From contig CAXNAD020000136.1 of NCBI GenBank assembly GCA_964200185.2, forward strand, positions 1-27,907: a stretch of 27,907 nt of DNA, written 5' to 3'. Made by a program: the position numbers and the translations under genes. This DNA is from Choristocarpus tenellus KU-1152 (lineage: Eukaryota; Phaeophyceae). Positions 21,454 to 27,907 of this stretch are shown here, in pieces. Each line of letters begins with the position of its first letter. The stretch's first letter is position 1. Below the pieces are notes generated by a model. The model made no database searches, had not been told where the DNA came from, and was given only the letters and a program-made list of their open reading frames with translations.

Positions 21454-24400
21454 CGTCATGTGCAAGTAATGACTGCCATTTAGTCGAGGACGTCGGTCCA
21501 AGCTACAGGAAAAGCACAGAGTGTTTCTCTGTTTGTATCGGCCTCAACGGGCATGGCAAGAAAGTGTCGCCAAGTATATGATAACTCAGGTTTCCTCTCG
21601 ACTCTGGAGCAACGAGTCTTCCCTCCCAGGGCTGCACAGCTAAACCAAAATATAAGACAAGCGAGAAGCGATTTGGCAATGCCAGACTATGTTTCACAGG
21701 GGAGTAGGGGCTATGAAATCATTAGAGCACACTGCTAAAGCATGACAGCTGAAGATCACCAGAGTACACACTGTAACAATGCGACATCCCTAGGATGACA
21801 CAATCCAAACCCTTCACACTGTGGAGGTTGGAAAATGAGCTTGGATAGTAGCCGGAGTCATCTCTAAGACACAATCCATCCACAACTTGAACAATGCTCG
21901 CGCCCACAAAACACTAGTTGAGCTATTTTACTTCATAGTGGATAGCATCGGGCCAGATATTGACAACACACCCACATGGGCAGAATAGTGATTTCTATCT
22001 ACAACTGAAGGGGACCATCCTCTCCAGCAAACAACTTCCTTCAGTCGTACTTCAAGCAACACTCTCTCCGCCATATCAATCAGACTCTCCTCTTCCTCGC
22101 CCTATGTGTGAAAAGTCTGCATTTGCTTTGAGGACATCTTCACCAGTACCATCTTACACCTTCACCTTAAACTCTGGGGCACACCACATAAATACCTGCA
22201 CCCCCAAAGATCCCGCCACCCTCAATCCTGCTGCCGCTATCGCTGTTGTCACTTGAGTCCCTCCACGAATCCTTCTGACCAAACCTGACACATGCACCAT
22301 CCTCACCACCCTCCTCACTTCCATCCCTCACTGCTGCTCTTCCCACCGGAGAATCCAACCAAACACTATCAACTCCAACAATTTTGTCCCCACCACAACT
22401 CCCTCGACAAAACTCAGTCGATAACGCTCTCAACCACTCTTGATCTAGGTGTAGACCACTTTGTGCAACCTCAGGTGCATCTTCTTTAACCCTAGAGGAA
22501 GAAATTAGGGTCCGGATTACAGACACACACCGCCCAAGCTCCAGCTGTCGTGAATGAAGGGAAGGGGTGGGGGTTGAATGAGTGATGGAAGGTGTAGGTG
22601 TTTGGTAGGTGGTAGGTGGCGAGGAAGGGGGGGGGGAGGTCAGGCAATTGCCTACTATTGTAGATCGCATGTCTCAAATAGAGTGTTTGCATGACACATT
22701 AAAGTTTATTGCTTCAGGTTCCGCTTTTCTTTTAAACAGGCATGAAAACTATCGTGAAACTATCGTTTTCGAAATGACCTCTCACACGGTCTACCACGCC
22801 ATATTACTCTTAAGTTGCCCGTAAAACATCTGCCGGTAATTGAAGAACCCATTCACTCACTTCCCCACACCGCAGCCATGAATCACTCCAAATGTCCTGA
22901 TACTTGAATGTCCCTTCACATCAAATTGCCACCACCTAGAACACCCACCACAGAAGTACTATTACGATTTTGAACAAGTCAGATGGAAGCATGAGATTTC
23001 AGTGTTTTGAACACAAACTGATGCGTATCATGCCGATATCTCCAGTCATATCAAAAGTGAATCATAAAGTAGGTTTCACAAGGACCCTAACGTGCAGGGT
23101 ATACCTATATATATATATATATATATATATATTGCACACCACTGGACGAAGAGAGTGCTGCGGTTTAGTGTTCGCCATGGTATGACCATGGCAAGAAGGC
23201 ATCCAAAAAATACTTCAAATTGCTCACACACACAGATAAGTGCTGCACATAATCACTCCATACCAGTCCACCCACTAGCAACTTTGAGTGCACAAGACTT
23301 GGCAACTTTCCTGATCATTGCATGGCTCACACACCAAACAAACACCCATATTTCAACACTGGTACAGTACAGTACATCATGCGTACGGCCTGTAGCGCAG
23401 TATGGTGTGTTCATATAGATTCGGGGTATCTTGGACACAGAGAAGTGAGTGGCAAGTACGTTTCTTCAACTCAGCCCTCCTGAGCGATCTGCACAACTAT
23501 GTGTGTCAGGCATGTCCTATTTCAGAGTTAGGGAATTATTACAGTAAGATTGAACACAATGACAACCACTGACTTTTGAAAGGGGCTTCACAGGGTATCG
23601 GTAGATGTCACGGCCTCTTGACTGATGTAACATGACCCAATAGCCATATACCACAGGGTGGAGTAGGCTGATTGGTTGACATAAACTGAGCATGGATTGG
23701 TAATCCACGTGGACAGCACATCATCCGTGAGCAATTGCAAGTTTAATCATCCAGAGTGGCAATAGCACTCTCTAGGCCTAGCGCTCACACAACCATCAAG
23801 GATGTTAAAGCAATAACACCTCCAAAATGATCCATAACCCCTTACAAAATGGTCCACAGCCTCTTCACACACAGGTAAAATGTCCTCTATATCACTTCTT
23901 TCCTGATACCCTACTTCACCCAAGCATTCACGGATCAAGCGCACCCATTTTGTGCACATGGTGTCTTTTCATCAAGTTCAAACCATGTAACGGCATGAGT
24001 TCCGACATGAAAGAGCATCCTCACTTCAAGTCTTGTGTTCTTCTCCTGAAGCTCTGTCCGATCTTCCTGCATGCTGTCCACCAAGGCCCGCCAGTCATCC
24101 CGTTCCTCCACCCGCCACTGCATAGGGTTAGGGTCGGGGTTAGTTTCAACTCTAGCAAAGAGTCAGCAGACAAATTAAAGCCAAGAGTAGATCGGAGAGA
24201 AATTGAAACACGGGTTGGTCGACAAAATAGTGACCCATTTTTAAAAAATCCAACACATCAAACCAGTGTGGAAAAAACCCTAACCCTAACCCTAACCCTA
24301 AGTAACCTGCCACTACACTGGATGAAGTGATGGGAATGCATAAGCTTTGACAAGGCATCCCTTCAGAAAAAAAAAAAAACAGGGTGGGTTGGCAGACAAC

Positions 24401-26662
24401 CGCACCATAATGGGTGAAAGTATCTTTTAGAGGGTACGAGTATTGTCCTGTTTGTCCGTTTGGGGCTTGGCCTCCCACGGGGTTTATAATGACATTTTCC
24501 TATTCCGAAATATTTCAGAGTAGGTAAAATGTATACGGTACTGAGCAGGCACCATGCATACATCTGGAACAGGGATATTGACACTTCCTAACAAACACGA
24601 TAACCAATATTACATCAAAATCGCAACATTTGATTTTGGCCCCCCAAGCGGATGCGCGGCTCTACCCTCTAAGATGTTTTGACTCTACCTATGTACCTTG
24701 TACAATAAATAATAAGAACAGAACACCTTCCATCGAGAGGATACGTACCTTCCACAAAGTTCAAAAAAAAAAGAGTGACAATTGTTCTGCATCGACGGCT
24801 AAAAGTGCACGCTTTGGAACACATCAGGACTCAAATCAAGCCAACCTACTAATCTGCGGGTCACCTATCACATGACAGGATTAGAAAGAAAAAAAAAACA
24901 ATCACTGACTTGCGTTGTTCGCGTTTCACCCTGTCAGAGACACAGTGCAGCCATGGTTTCTTTCCACAACAAGACTCCCCCCCAAAAAAAAAATAGAGTA
25001 CAACAAATTTAGGTATATCTGCACTACCATAGACAAAAAGAAAAAAAAAATAGCGTATGTATATATATATATTGATGTGGACAATTATTTACATTTTATT
25101 TGCCGTTGTGTAGCGGAAATATCTACTGATGTAAAACTTGAACATCTTCAATACGAGATTGTTCAGAACTTCAAAACACTAAAGACGTTGAGTTAAGGGT
25201 GGGAAATTGTTTCCAGTCTCTTGGGTGAGGTGCCGAGCAAGTGTTTCTGTGTGTGAAATCAACACTTCAAAGCATGCGGTTCTATTGCACCTTGAGGGGG
25301 TTAATATATAGATGCTATAACGAAACAGCTGATGGAACGATCTCTGTTGCATACGATTTTACCAAATAAGCTGGCTCCTCTCAGGACCTAGGTTGATCTC
25401 ATCTAAACAACACCCCCAACCTTGAAAGATGTGTATGGTGGAGCACAGTACATCTCATCTAAAACAACACCCCCAACCTTGAAAGATGTGTATGGTGGAG
25501 CACAGTACATCTCATCTAAAACAACACCCCCAACCTTGAAAGATGTGTATGGTGGAGCACAGTAAATCTAATCTAAAACAACACCCCCAACCTTGAAAGA
25601 TGTGTACGGTGGAGCATAGCACAATGAAGAAAACTCCGAGATACCTATACAGTCCCTACAGAAACACCGCTAGAGCTAAAAGCCCTTGGAAATATTCTGA
25701 CTGGTACAAAACTCACTCTTCATAGAACAACGGAAAAACACTTTACCACTCATGCGCATCATATCCCACACAGGCTGGGGAAGCTCCACTGGGACTCATG
25801 GTCGCTGCTACACACAACCCAAACTGGGTGATGAGTGCCCATCCACGTACCACACTCAGTGTAGAAAGCTACTTCCAAGAGTCGATGTACAGAAAACATT
25901 GCCTCTCAGAGCGTGATGACTCTCTCATGTGCCTCAAAATCATGCGCATTCCGTTTGTCCCCGCTTTAGGTTCAGTCAAGACTTCAGCATGAGAACATAC
26001 ATGACTGTGGTTAACTTCACCGAAAAAGTTCCCAAGGAACTACCACTGTGCAAAATTTACCATCTAAAAATGCACAACAGAACCGATCTTTGCCCAAGCA
26101 CAACGCTAAAGTATGAGAAGGTTTCTTTAAGAATTTTTGTCTTGCTAAGCACTCAGAGTCTCTCTTATTGAATAGACTTTGTAAAACACACAAGTGGTAG
26201 GGAATCCGTGAGAGGGTACATACAAGTCATCATATGTCATCCCTCCTGCCCACCCTTCATCACAGTATAATCCAGACAAGATGTGATTGCAAACATTGTC
26301 ACTCACTTATTGCACCTAAAATCTCCCCTTGTTTACCTCAAAACTCTGTATCAGCACTACGCCATGTTAGCAGGCCAGTGGTCTCTGTAGCAATTCCGAA
26401 AAAATGATCCTGGAAATTGGGGTGGATATAAGTAAGGCCATCACGTGATCTCCATCCCCTCGTCTACCATTTGTCACGCCAAGCTACTGACCTTTCGACT
26501 GTTCTCTAGTCTCAGCTGACTGGCCAAGCTGGTTACAAGGCTCAGCTCATCCTGACATTGGGTCAGTTCTACAGAGAGTCGCTGCCGCTCCAGCTCAAGC
26601 GCTGCGACCTGAGGGTAGTAGAATTGTATTTTGTTTGTGTTGTGTGTAAGGGAGAAAAGAGA

Positions 26663-26736
<74 letters not shown>

Positions 26737-27658
26737 CCCACGCTCTGTCTCAATACTCAATGATTATCAAGATCCCATAAACCGAACATCACCTGAACCT
26801 GTGGACGACGTTTTACATGGTAGCCTTAAAAGTGAACGTTGTGTTTTCGGAGGATATTAGCTAAGACGAGATACGTTGCAAGTCATCTTGTTAGTAGAAA
26901 GTATGTCAGAGCCTTGACGTTGGGGTTGACGGGCCATCATTATAAGATCACCAACACTAGGTAAGATAGCATCTTAACTTGTGTCATGGACTATACTATA
27001 CTAAACCGTATCCCGCCAGATGAAGTCAGCATTGTTGAACAAGAGAAGATCTAGGAGAAGTGAAAAAATCTATTATCTCCCTTACTGCTCAAGGGCAGAC
27101 AAGGCTTGTTGACGGGCCATCATTATAAGATCACCAACACTAGGTAAGATATCATCTTAACTTGTGTCATGGACTATACTATACTAAACCGTATCCCGCC
27201 AGATGAAGTCAGCATTGTTGAACAAGAGAAGATCTAGGAGATGTGAAAAAATCTATTATCTCCCTTACTGCTCAAGGGCAGACAAGGCTCTCTCTTCAAG
27301 CACGTCACACCCTTGAGTTATTCAGGAACGCACCTGTGAGGACAACTTGGAGATCTCTGCATCGGCGTCATCCTTGTTCGAAGCTAATAGGCGAGCAAGG
27401 CGTTGAAGACCCGAATTTTTTCCCTTCCATCAAGCGGTGGCATACAACATATATTGTTAGAGGTGATACTGGATCAATAGATATTCGCATATCAGCAATG
27501 TTCCCCAATTTTGAACAAAAGTCACCACCACATAAACACTCCAGAAAATGCAAAAGGTACATCACATAACCCATTTTCTTCACTTGCAAAGAGAAGAGTG
27601 AACCGAAAGAGTGTTTCTGTCGCTAGCTCACCTCTGCTTGACTCCCTTCATCACTCAT
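7382..27658 (-). CDS. 13-exon gene for an unrecognised 454-residue coiled-coil protein
   Basis: Seen: thirteen minus-strand exons (27632-27658, 27334-27423, 26492-26608, 24025-24117, 22196-22544, 20969-21075, 15586-15669, 11200-11280, 10408-10456, 9673-9774, 9096-9203, 7978-8103, 7382-7413) join in phase through GT-AG introns. They total 1365 nt and run from ATG to TGA. Residues 10-109 are rich in Leu/Glu/Gln/Arg with heptad-like spacing. Residues 110-226 are Gly/Ser/Asp-rich and probably disordered. Residues 227-289 are a second coiled coil. Residues 290-454 are largely helical with acidic and Leu/Val-rich stretches. No signal peptide or membrane span is visible, so a cytoplasmic or nuclear scaffold/adaptor role is an inference. 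No family was recognised. Intron-encoded repeats make up most of the 20.3 kb. Exons 3, 4, 7, 8, 11 and 12 are the strongest; exons 1, 2, 9 and 13 are the weakest. Confidence 0.8.
7978..8103 (-). CDS. Coding exon 12 (residues 403-445), helical C-terminal region
   Basis: 126 nt, phase 1 to phase 1. The acceptor is TTTTCCTATGAAAG and the donor CTGG|GTAAGA. A short Gly/Pro linker is followed by LKDIDEFHDCVVLLDEMIG and QLERYMASL, a well-formed amphipathic helix. This is the clearest candidate for a conserved C-terminal domain. Confidence 0.9.
9096..9203 (-). CDS. Coding exon 11 (residues 367-403), helical
   Basis: 108 nt, phase 1 to phase 1. The acceptor GTTTCCTGCAG and donor TCGG|GTGAGT are both strong. 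The translation AGSDVAKAVAVTEAVAQDF and on to INESRIS is strongly helical, with Ala/Val on one face and Asp/Glu/Arg on the other. Confidence 0.88.
9673..9774 (-). CDS. Coding exon 10 (residues 333-367)
   Basis: 102 nt, phase 1 to phase 1. The acceptor is ATTGTGTAG and the donor CCA|GTGAGT. It encodes MTDRAYGEPTESTRAAALA followed by an Ala/Val/Glu helix ending FRVQLS. The Ala-rich helix continues into exon 11. Confidence 0.8.
10408..10456 (-). CDS. Coding exon 9 (residues 317-333), short linker
   Basis: 49 nt, phase 0 to phase 1. The acceptor is ATCCTTCCTCAG and the donor CTG|GTGAAA. It encodes HPTTSERLPSPAEQNS, a Pro/Ser/Thr-rich linker. It was chosen because exon 8 ends in phase 0 and exon 10 needs phase 1, and this exon makes that conversion with good splice sites. 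The composition alone would not prove coding. Confidence 0.62.
11200..11280 (-). CDS. Coding exon 8 (residues 290-316)
   Basis: Twenty-seven codons, phase 0 to phase 0. The acceptor is TTTCCCCCTGATCAG with a good pyrimidine tract, and the donor is AGT|GTAAGT. The translation (VKSQWDVHQALILSLLRRQ, then KIVHTLLS) is an amphipathic, hydrophobic helix. It looks more like part of a helical bundle than an extended coiled coil. Confidence 0.85.
11573..11810. mobile_element. Short terminal-inverted-repeat element (MITE-like), copy in intron 7
   Basis: The right end read in reverse, GTCAAAGTATCTTAGAGGGT, matches the TIR of the 24414-24683 copy. The left end GTGAAAGTATTTT is shortened, apparently by loss of the AGAGGGTA segment. 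Internal blocks TGACACTTCCTA, CGCAACATT and GATTTTGGCCCCC are shared. It is non-coding. Confidence 0.72.
13100..13109. other. Assembly gap (10 N)
   Basis: Ten N characters. Sequence on both sides shares AAGGCCTA(t/g)CT(t/a)GG motifs, which hints at a collapsed local repeat. Confidence 1.
13312..13412 (+). CDS. Weak candidate coding exon on the opposite strand
   Basis: ATG in good context (CAAAATGG) opens MAATPNNFAAEKKRFRSFSQ and continues to a possible donor (CT|GTACGT). A purine-rich block with an acceptor-like CAGGCAG follows near 13500, but its continuation stops quickly. It may be a nested gene on the + strand or simple chance. No domain is visible. Confidence 0.18.
15586..15669 (-). CDS. 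Coding exon 7 (residues 262-289), coiled coil
   Basis: Twenty-eight codons, phase 0 to phase 0. The acceptor CTGCCTCAACAG is strong; the donor is GAG|GTTGGT. The translation VRHQEKELERSRCTIVELQ and onward is a dense Glu/Arg/Leu coiled coil that joins seamlessly to exon 6. A large 5.3-kb intron with retroelement debris separates the two. Confidence 0.9.
15742..15791. repeat. (AG)n/poly-G tract in intron 6 near exon 7
   Basis: An AG run followed by poly-G with single A interruptions. On the gene strand it is a C/T-rich tract about 70-120 bp before the exon 7 acceptor. Confidence 0.95.
17010..18030. repeat. Large diverged inverted duplication (arms ~0.4 kb)
   Basis: The reverse complement of about 17010-17422 aligns with about 17611-18030. 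Shared blocks include GAGGTGGTGCAG, GTAGAAGATGGTG, GTGCTCTCCTCA-like and GAGGAGATTCA. Matching peptides (for example LSSIKITSGWG versus LSSLKITSGWV) appear on opposite strands. The spacer is about 190 bp. Both arms have long open stretches, but neither gives a gene I recognise. Confidence 0.75.
17990..18640 (-). pseudogene. Ty1/copia-type protease / pre-integrase fragment
   Basis: LANSGWSDHMLGP (18570-18608) corresponds to the copia protease active site, normally aDSGaSdHM; here the catalytic Asp is Asn. Then come KGTFMLPMGF and, from about 18298, VPKLGRNLVSALMACKNGV, the diagnostic 'VP.LgrNLlSv....GV' segment that precedes the GAG-pre-integrase domain. Frameshifts and stops break it into pieces, and a 122-bp tandem duplication interrupts it. 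Integrase and reverse transcriptase were not found downstream. It is inactive and lies in intron 6 in the host gene's orientation. Confidence 0.77.
18191..18434. repeat. 122-bp tandem duplication inside the copia fragment
   Basis: The segment starting AAGGTGAGGcAGTCAGGTGG at 18191 recurs at 18313 with few changes. Each copy encodes the VPKLG..LVSALMACKNGV motif on the minus strand; in the upstream copy (higher coordinates) the RN position contains a stop (TGA). Confidence 0.92.
18942..19154 (-). pseudogene. Ty1/copia-type Gag fragment
   Basis: An open minus-strand stretch contains KLRRREDKFG and, further on, MHLEEGEDPDDFFSTVNGI. The second motif resembles the 'GxDPDDFf..ld' segment of copia-type Gag (UBN2 family), as recalled from known elements. 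The frame is lost soon after VRC. It sits just upstream of a protease fragment on the same strand and in the correct order. It is not a complete Gag. Confidence 0.5.
20318..20342. repeat. (TAA)n microsatellite, intron 6
   Basis: ATACTATAATA followed by six or seven TAA units. Confidence 0.9.
20969..21075 (-). CDS. Coding exon 6 (residues 226-261)
   Basis: 107 nt, phase 1 to phase 0. The donor CCAAG|GTGAGT is near-perfect. The translation includes METs within INLETMDASQLRLELIRVK, an amphipathic helix that resumes coiled-coil character. The acceptor (GGGCGAG) is weak, and AGs 3 and 6 nt further on would keep the frame, so the exact 5' edge may shift by one or two codons. The internal GAAACAATGG is a strong Kozak match and could start a shorter isoform. 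Confidence 0.8.
21175..21196. repeat. (AT)n microsatellite, intron 5
   Basis: A self-complementary ATAATATAT...ATATTAT run about 100 bp upstream of the exon 6 acceptor on the gene strand. Confidence 0.9.
21400..21450. repeat. (AC)n microsatellite, intron 5
   Basis: A pure CA run of about 51 bp, preceded by impure CACA-rich sequence from about 21378. It is a (GT)n on the gene strand. Confidence 0.97.
22196..22544 (-). CDS. Coding exon 5 (residues 110-226), low-complexity linker
   Basis: The largest exon: 349 nt, phase 0 to phase 1. The acceptor is TTCACGACAG and the donor GCAG|GTATTT. The first ~20 residues (LELGRCVSVIRTLISSSRV) finish the first coiled coil. The rest is Gly/Ser/Asp/Glu-rich, including SEEGGEDGA and SWRDSSDNSDSGSR, and looks disordered. 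The SSDNSDSG run is acidic and Ser-rich and could be a casein-kinase-2-type phosphorylation patch (inference). It is GC-richer than the flanking introns. Confidence 0.86.
22545..24024 (-). other. Intron 4
   Basis: 1480 bp. It holds an (AT)n microsatellite at 23106-23132. An open stretch on the minus strand around 23750-23959 (contains WVRLIRECLGEVGYQERSD) has no flanking splice sites in phase and no recognised domain. Otherwise nothing supportable was found. Confidence 0.6.
23106..23132. repeat. (AT)n microsatellite, intron 4
   Basis: An uninterrupted TA run of about 27 bp. Confidence 0.95.
24025..24117 (-). CDS. Coding exon 4 (residues 79-109), coiled coil
   Basis: Thirty-one codons, phase 0 to phase 0, beginning WRVEERDDWRALVDSMQED and ending in Leu-Glu before the donor GTGAGG. 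The acceptor CTATGCAG is preceded by CCCTAACCCTA telomere-type sequence. The charged residues and Leu spacing continue the coiled coil of exon 3. The two Trp residues near the start are unusual for a pure coiled coil and may mark a binding surface. Confidence 0.92.
24118..24142 (-). promoter_or_regulatory. Exon 4 splice acceptor built from telomere-type sequence
   Basis: On the gene strand this reads CTAACCCCGACCCTAACCCT then ATGCAG before exon 4. CTAAC matches the metazoan/fungal-type branch-point consensus (yUnAy) at about 23 nt and again about 11 nt from the AG, and the C-rich units supply the pyrimidine tract. Use as branch point is inferred. Confidence 0.6.
24277..24302. repeat. Interstitial telomeric repeat, CCCTAA x4, intron 3
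   Basis: Four exact CCCTAA units on the + strand. It lies about 160 bp upstream (in transcript sense) of exon 4 and opposite in orientation to the TTAGGG-type tract at 24124. Confidence 0.97.
24414..24683. mobile_element. Short terminal-inverted-repeat element (MITE-like), copy in intron 3
   Basis: The left end is GTGAAAGTATCTTTTAGAGG. The reverse complement of the right end is GTCAAAACATCTTAGAGGGT. The internal sequence aligns along its length with the element at 11573-11810, including GGTTTATAATGACATTTTCC-like and TGACACTTCCTA blocks. There is no coding capacity. Length about 270 bp. Confidence 0.75.
25397..25621. repeat. 57-bp minisatellite, four copies, intron 3
   Basis: Units begin at 25397, 25453, 25510 and 25567. 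Each contains ACACCCCCAACCTTGAAAGA followed by TGTGTAyGGTGGAGCA. The first unit lacks one A. The fourth is the most diverged (TCTAATCT start, TACGG, GCATAGC). Confidence 0.95.
26492..26608 (-). CDS. Coding exon 3 (residues 40-78), coiled coil
   Basis: Thirty-nine codons, phase 0 to phase 0. The acceptor is CTACCCTCAG and the donor AAG|GTCAGT. The translation (VAALELERQRLSVELTQCQ and onward) shows regular Leu/Val heptads with Glu/Arg/Gln between them, a typical coiled coil. About 60 bp upstream in the transcript lies a 70-bp CT tract that reads as an extended polypyrimidine region. Confidence 0.92.
26666..26735. repeat. (AG)n microsatellite, intron 2
   Basis: A pure AG run of about 70 bp. On the transcribed strand of the gene it is a CT tract lying about 60 bp before the exon 3 acceptor. 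Confidence 0.97.
26925..27289. repeat. Near-identical 183-bp tandem duplication in intron 2
   Basis: The unit starting GTTGACGGGCCATCATTATA occurs at 26925 and again at 27108. The second copy ends about 27289. I saw only a few mismatches (for example GATAGCATC/GATATCATC and GAGAAGTG/GAGATGTG), so the duplication is recent or an assembly artefact. It ends about 45 bp from exon 2. Confidence 0.93.
27334..27423 (-). CDS. Coding exon 2 (residues 10-39)
   Basis: Thirty codons, phase 0 at both ends, containing LQRLARLLASNKDDADAEI, a Leu-spaced amphipathic stretch. The donor is CAG|GTGCGT. The acceptor GATGGAAG has a poor pyrimidine tract, but it is the only AG after an upstream in-frame stop, which fixes the exon start. 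The exon leads directly into the coiled coil of exon 3. Confidence 0.65.
27632..27658 (-). CDS. Coding exon 1 (start codon, residues 1-9)
   Basis: ATG followed by MSDEGSQAE and the donor GTGAGC. An in-frame TAG lies immediately 5' of the ATG, and the other two frames are also closed upstream, so this ATG is the only one that enters exon 2 in phase 0. A possible acceptor (pyrimidine-rich, ending TTCAG near 27710) suggests a 5' UTR intron. The Kozak context is only moderate. Short acidic N-termini of this kind are common, but a 9-codon exon needs transcript support. Confidence 0.58.
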
Positions 27659-27907
27659 CTACTTGTTGCGCATACCCCCTGCACCATGACACAATGATCT
27701 CTGGAACTGAACAGTTGGAGGGTGAGAATATCCTGATTGTGTTCATGAGTTTTTTATTTTGTTATTGTGTTTTTACAATATCTCCATTTAACAGCCGATT
27801 TCAAAAATTGAGGATGGAGCTTTTCATTGAGGATGACCCAAAATTGACTGATCAACATTTTTAAAAAAAACATATCGACACTTTATCCCAGTCAATTTTG
27901 GGTCAAG
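27659..27907 (-). promoter_or_regulatory. 5' side of the gene; candidate leader/promoter region
   Basis: This is the sequence immediately upstream of the start codon. It includes a possible splice acceptor near 27710 (so a 5' UTR intron may exist), short upstream ATGs, an AT-rich block, and the 17-bp inverted repeat described separately. No convincing TATA box or initiator was identified. The transcription start could lie outside the window. Confidence 0.3.
27834..27905. repeat. Perfect 17-bp inverted repeat with 38-bp spacer
   Basis: The left arm TGACCCAAAATTGACTG (27834-27850) is the exact reverse complement of the right arm CAGTCAATTTTGGGTCA (27889-27905). The spacer is AT-rich. It could be a transposon terminal-repeat pair, a cruciform or hairpin, or a palindromic protein-binding site upstream of the gene. 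Confidence 0.85.

Noticed and set aside
23747-23959. A minus-strand frame with WVRLIRECLGEVGYQERSD in intron 4
   Set aside because: Exons 4 and 5 join in phase without it, and it lacks flanking splice sites that keep phase 0.
23827-24330. A 167-codon + strand frame
   Set aside because: It is antisense to exon 4 and runs through the telomeric repeats; low-complexity LTLTLT shows it is a shadow.

Overview
The window is eukaryotic nuclear DNA. It has small coding exons bounded by GT-AG introns, fragments of Ty1/copia and Ty3/gypsy LTR retrotransposons, short terminal-inverted-repeat elements, many simple repeats, and one 10-N assembly gap. No bacterial-style operon and no RNA gene was recognised. 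Interstitial telomeric DNA is of the CCCTAA/TTAGGG type, which fits animals, fungi, choanoflagellates and many protists better than land plants (TTTAGGG), but the species cannot be named from this sequence.

The main result is one minus-strand gene running from about 27658 (start codon) down to 7382 (stop codon). I rebuilt it by eye from 13 short exons. Every junction is GT-AG, all twelve exon-exon phases agree, and the exons sum to 1365 nt (454 codons plus stop). The product is a protein I do not recognise. Its N-terminal third is a predicted coiled coil (exons 2-4), its middle is a Ser/Gly/Asp-rich, probably disordered segment (exon 5), a second coiled coil follows (exons 6-7), and the C-terminal half is mostly helical (exons 8-13). 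The introns make up about 93% of the gene and hold most of the repeats.

Region by region: 1-7381 is outside the gene. It carries three short inverted-repeat elements or relics (about 31-208, 801-1059, 1383-1577), a decayed Ty3/gypsy integrase C-terminus on the minus strand (3073-3675), and a pair of about 360-bp direct repeats (3822-4181 and 5491-5852). 7382-11280 holds the 3' exons of the gene. Intron 7 (11281-15585) contains another inverted-repeat element and the assembly gap. Intron 6 (15670-20968) contains a diverged inverted duplication and a decayed Ty1/copia gag-protease fragment in the same orientation as the host gene. Introns 2-5 hold microsatellites, a 57-bp minisatellite, a fresh 183-bp tandem duplication, a fourth inverted-repeat element, and two oppositely oriented telomeric repeat tracts, one of which forms the branch-point/pyrimidine region of a splice acceptor. 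27659-27907 should hold the 5' leader or promoter side of the gene and contains a perfect 17-bp inverted repeat.
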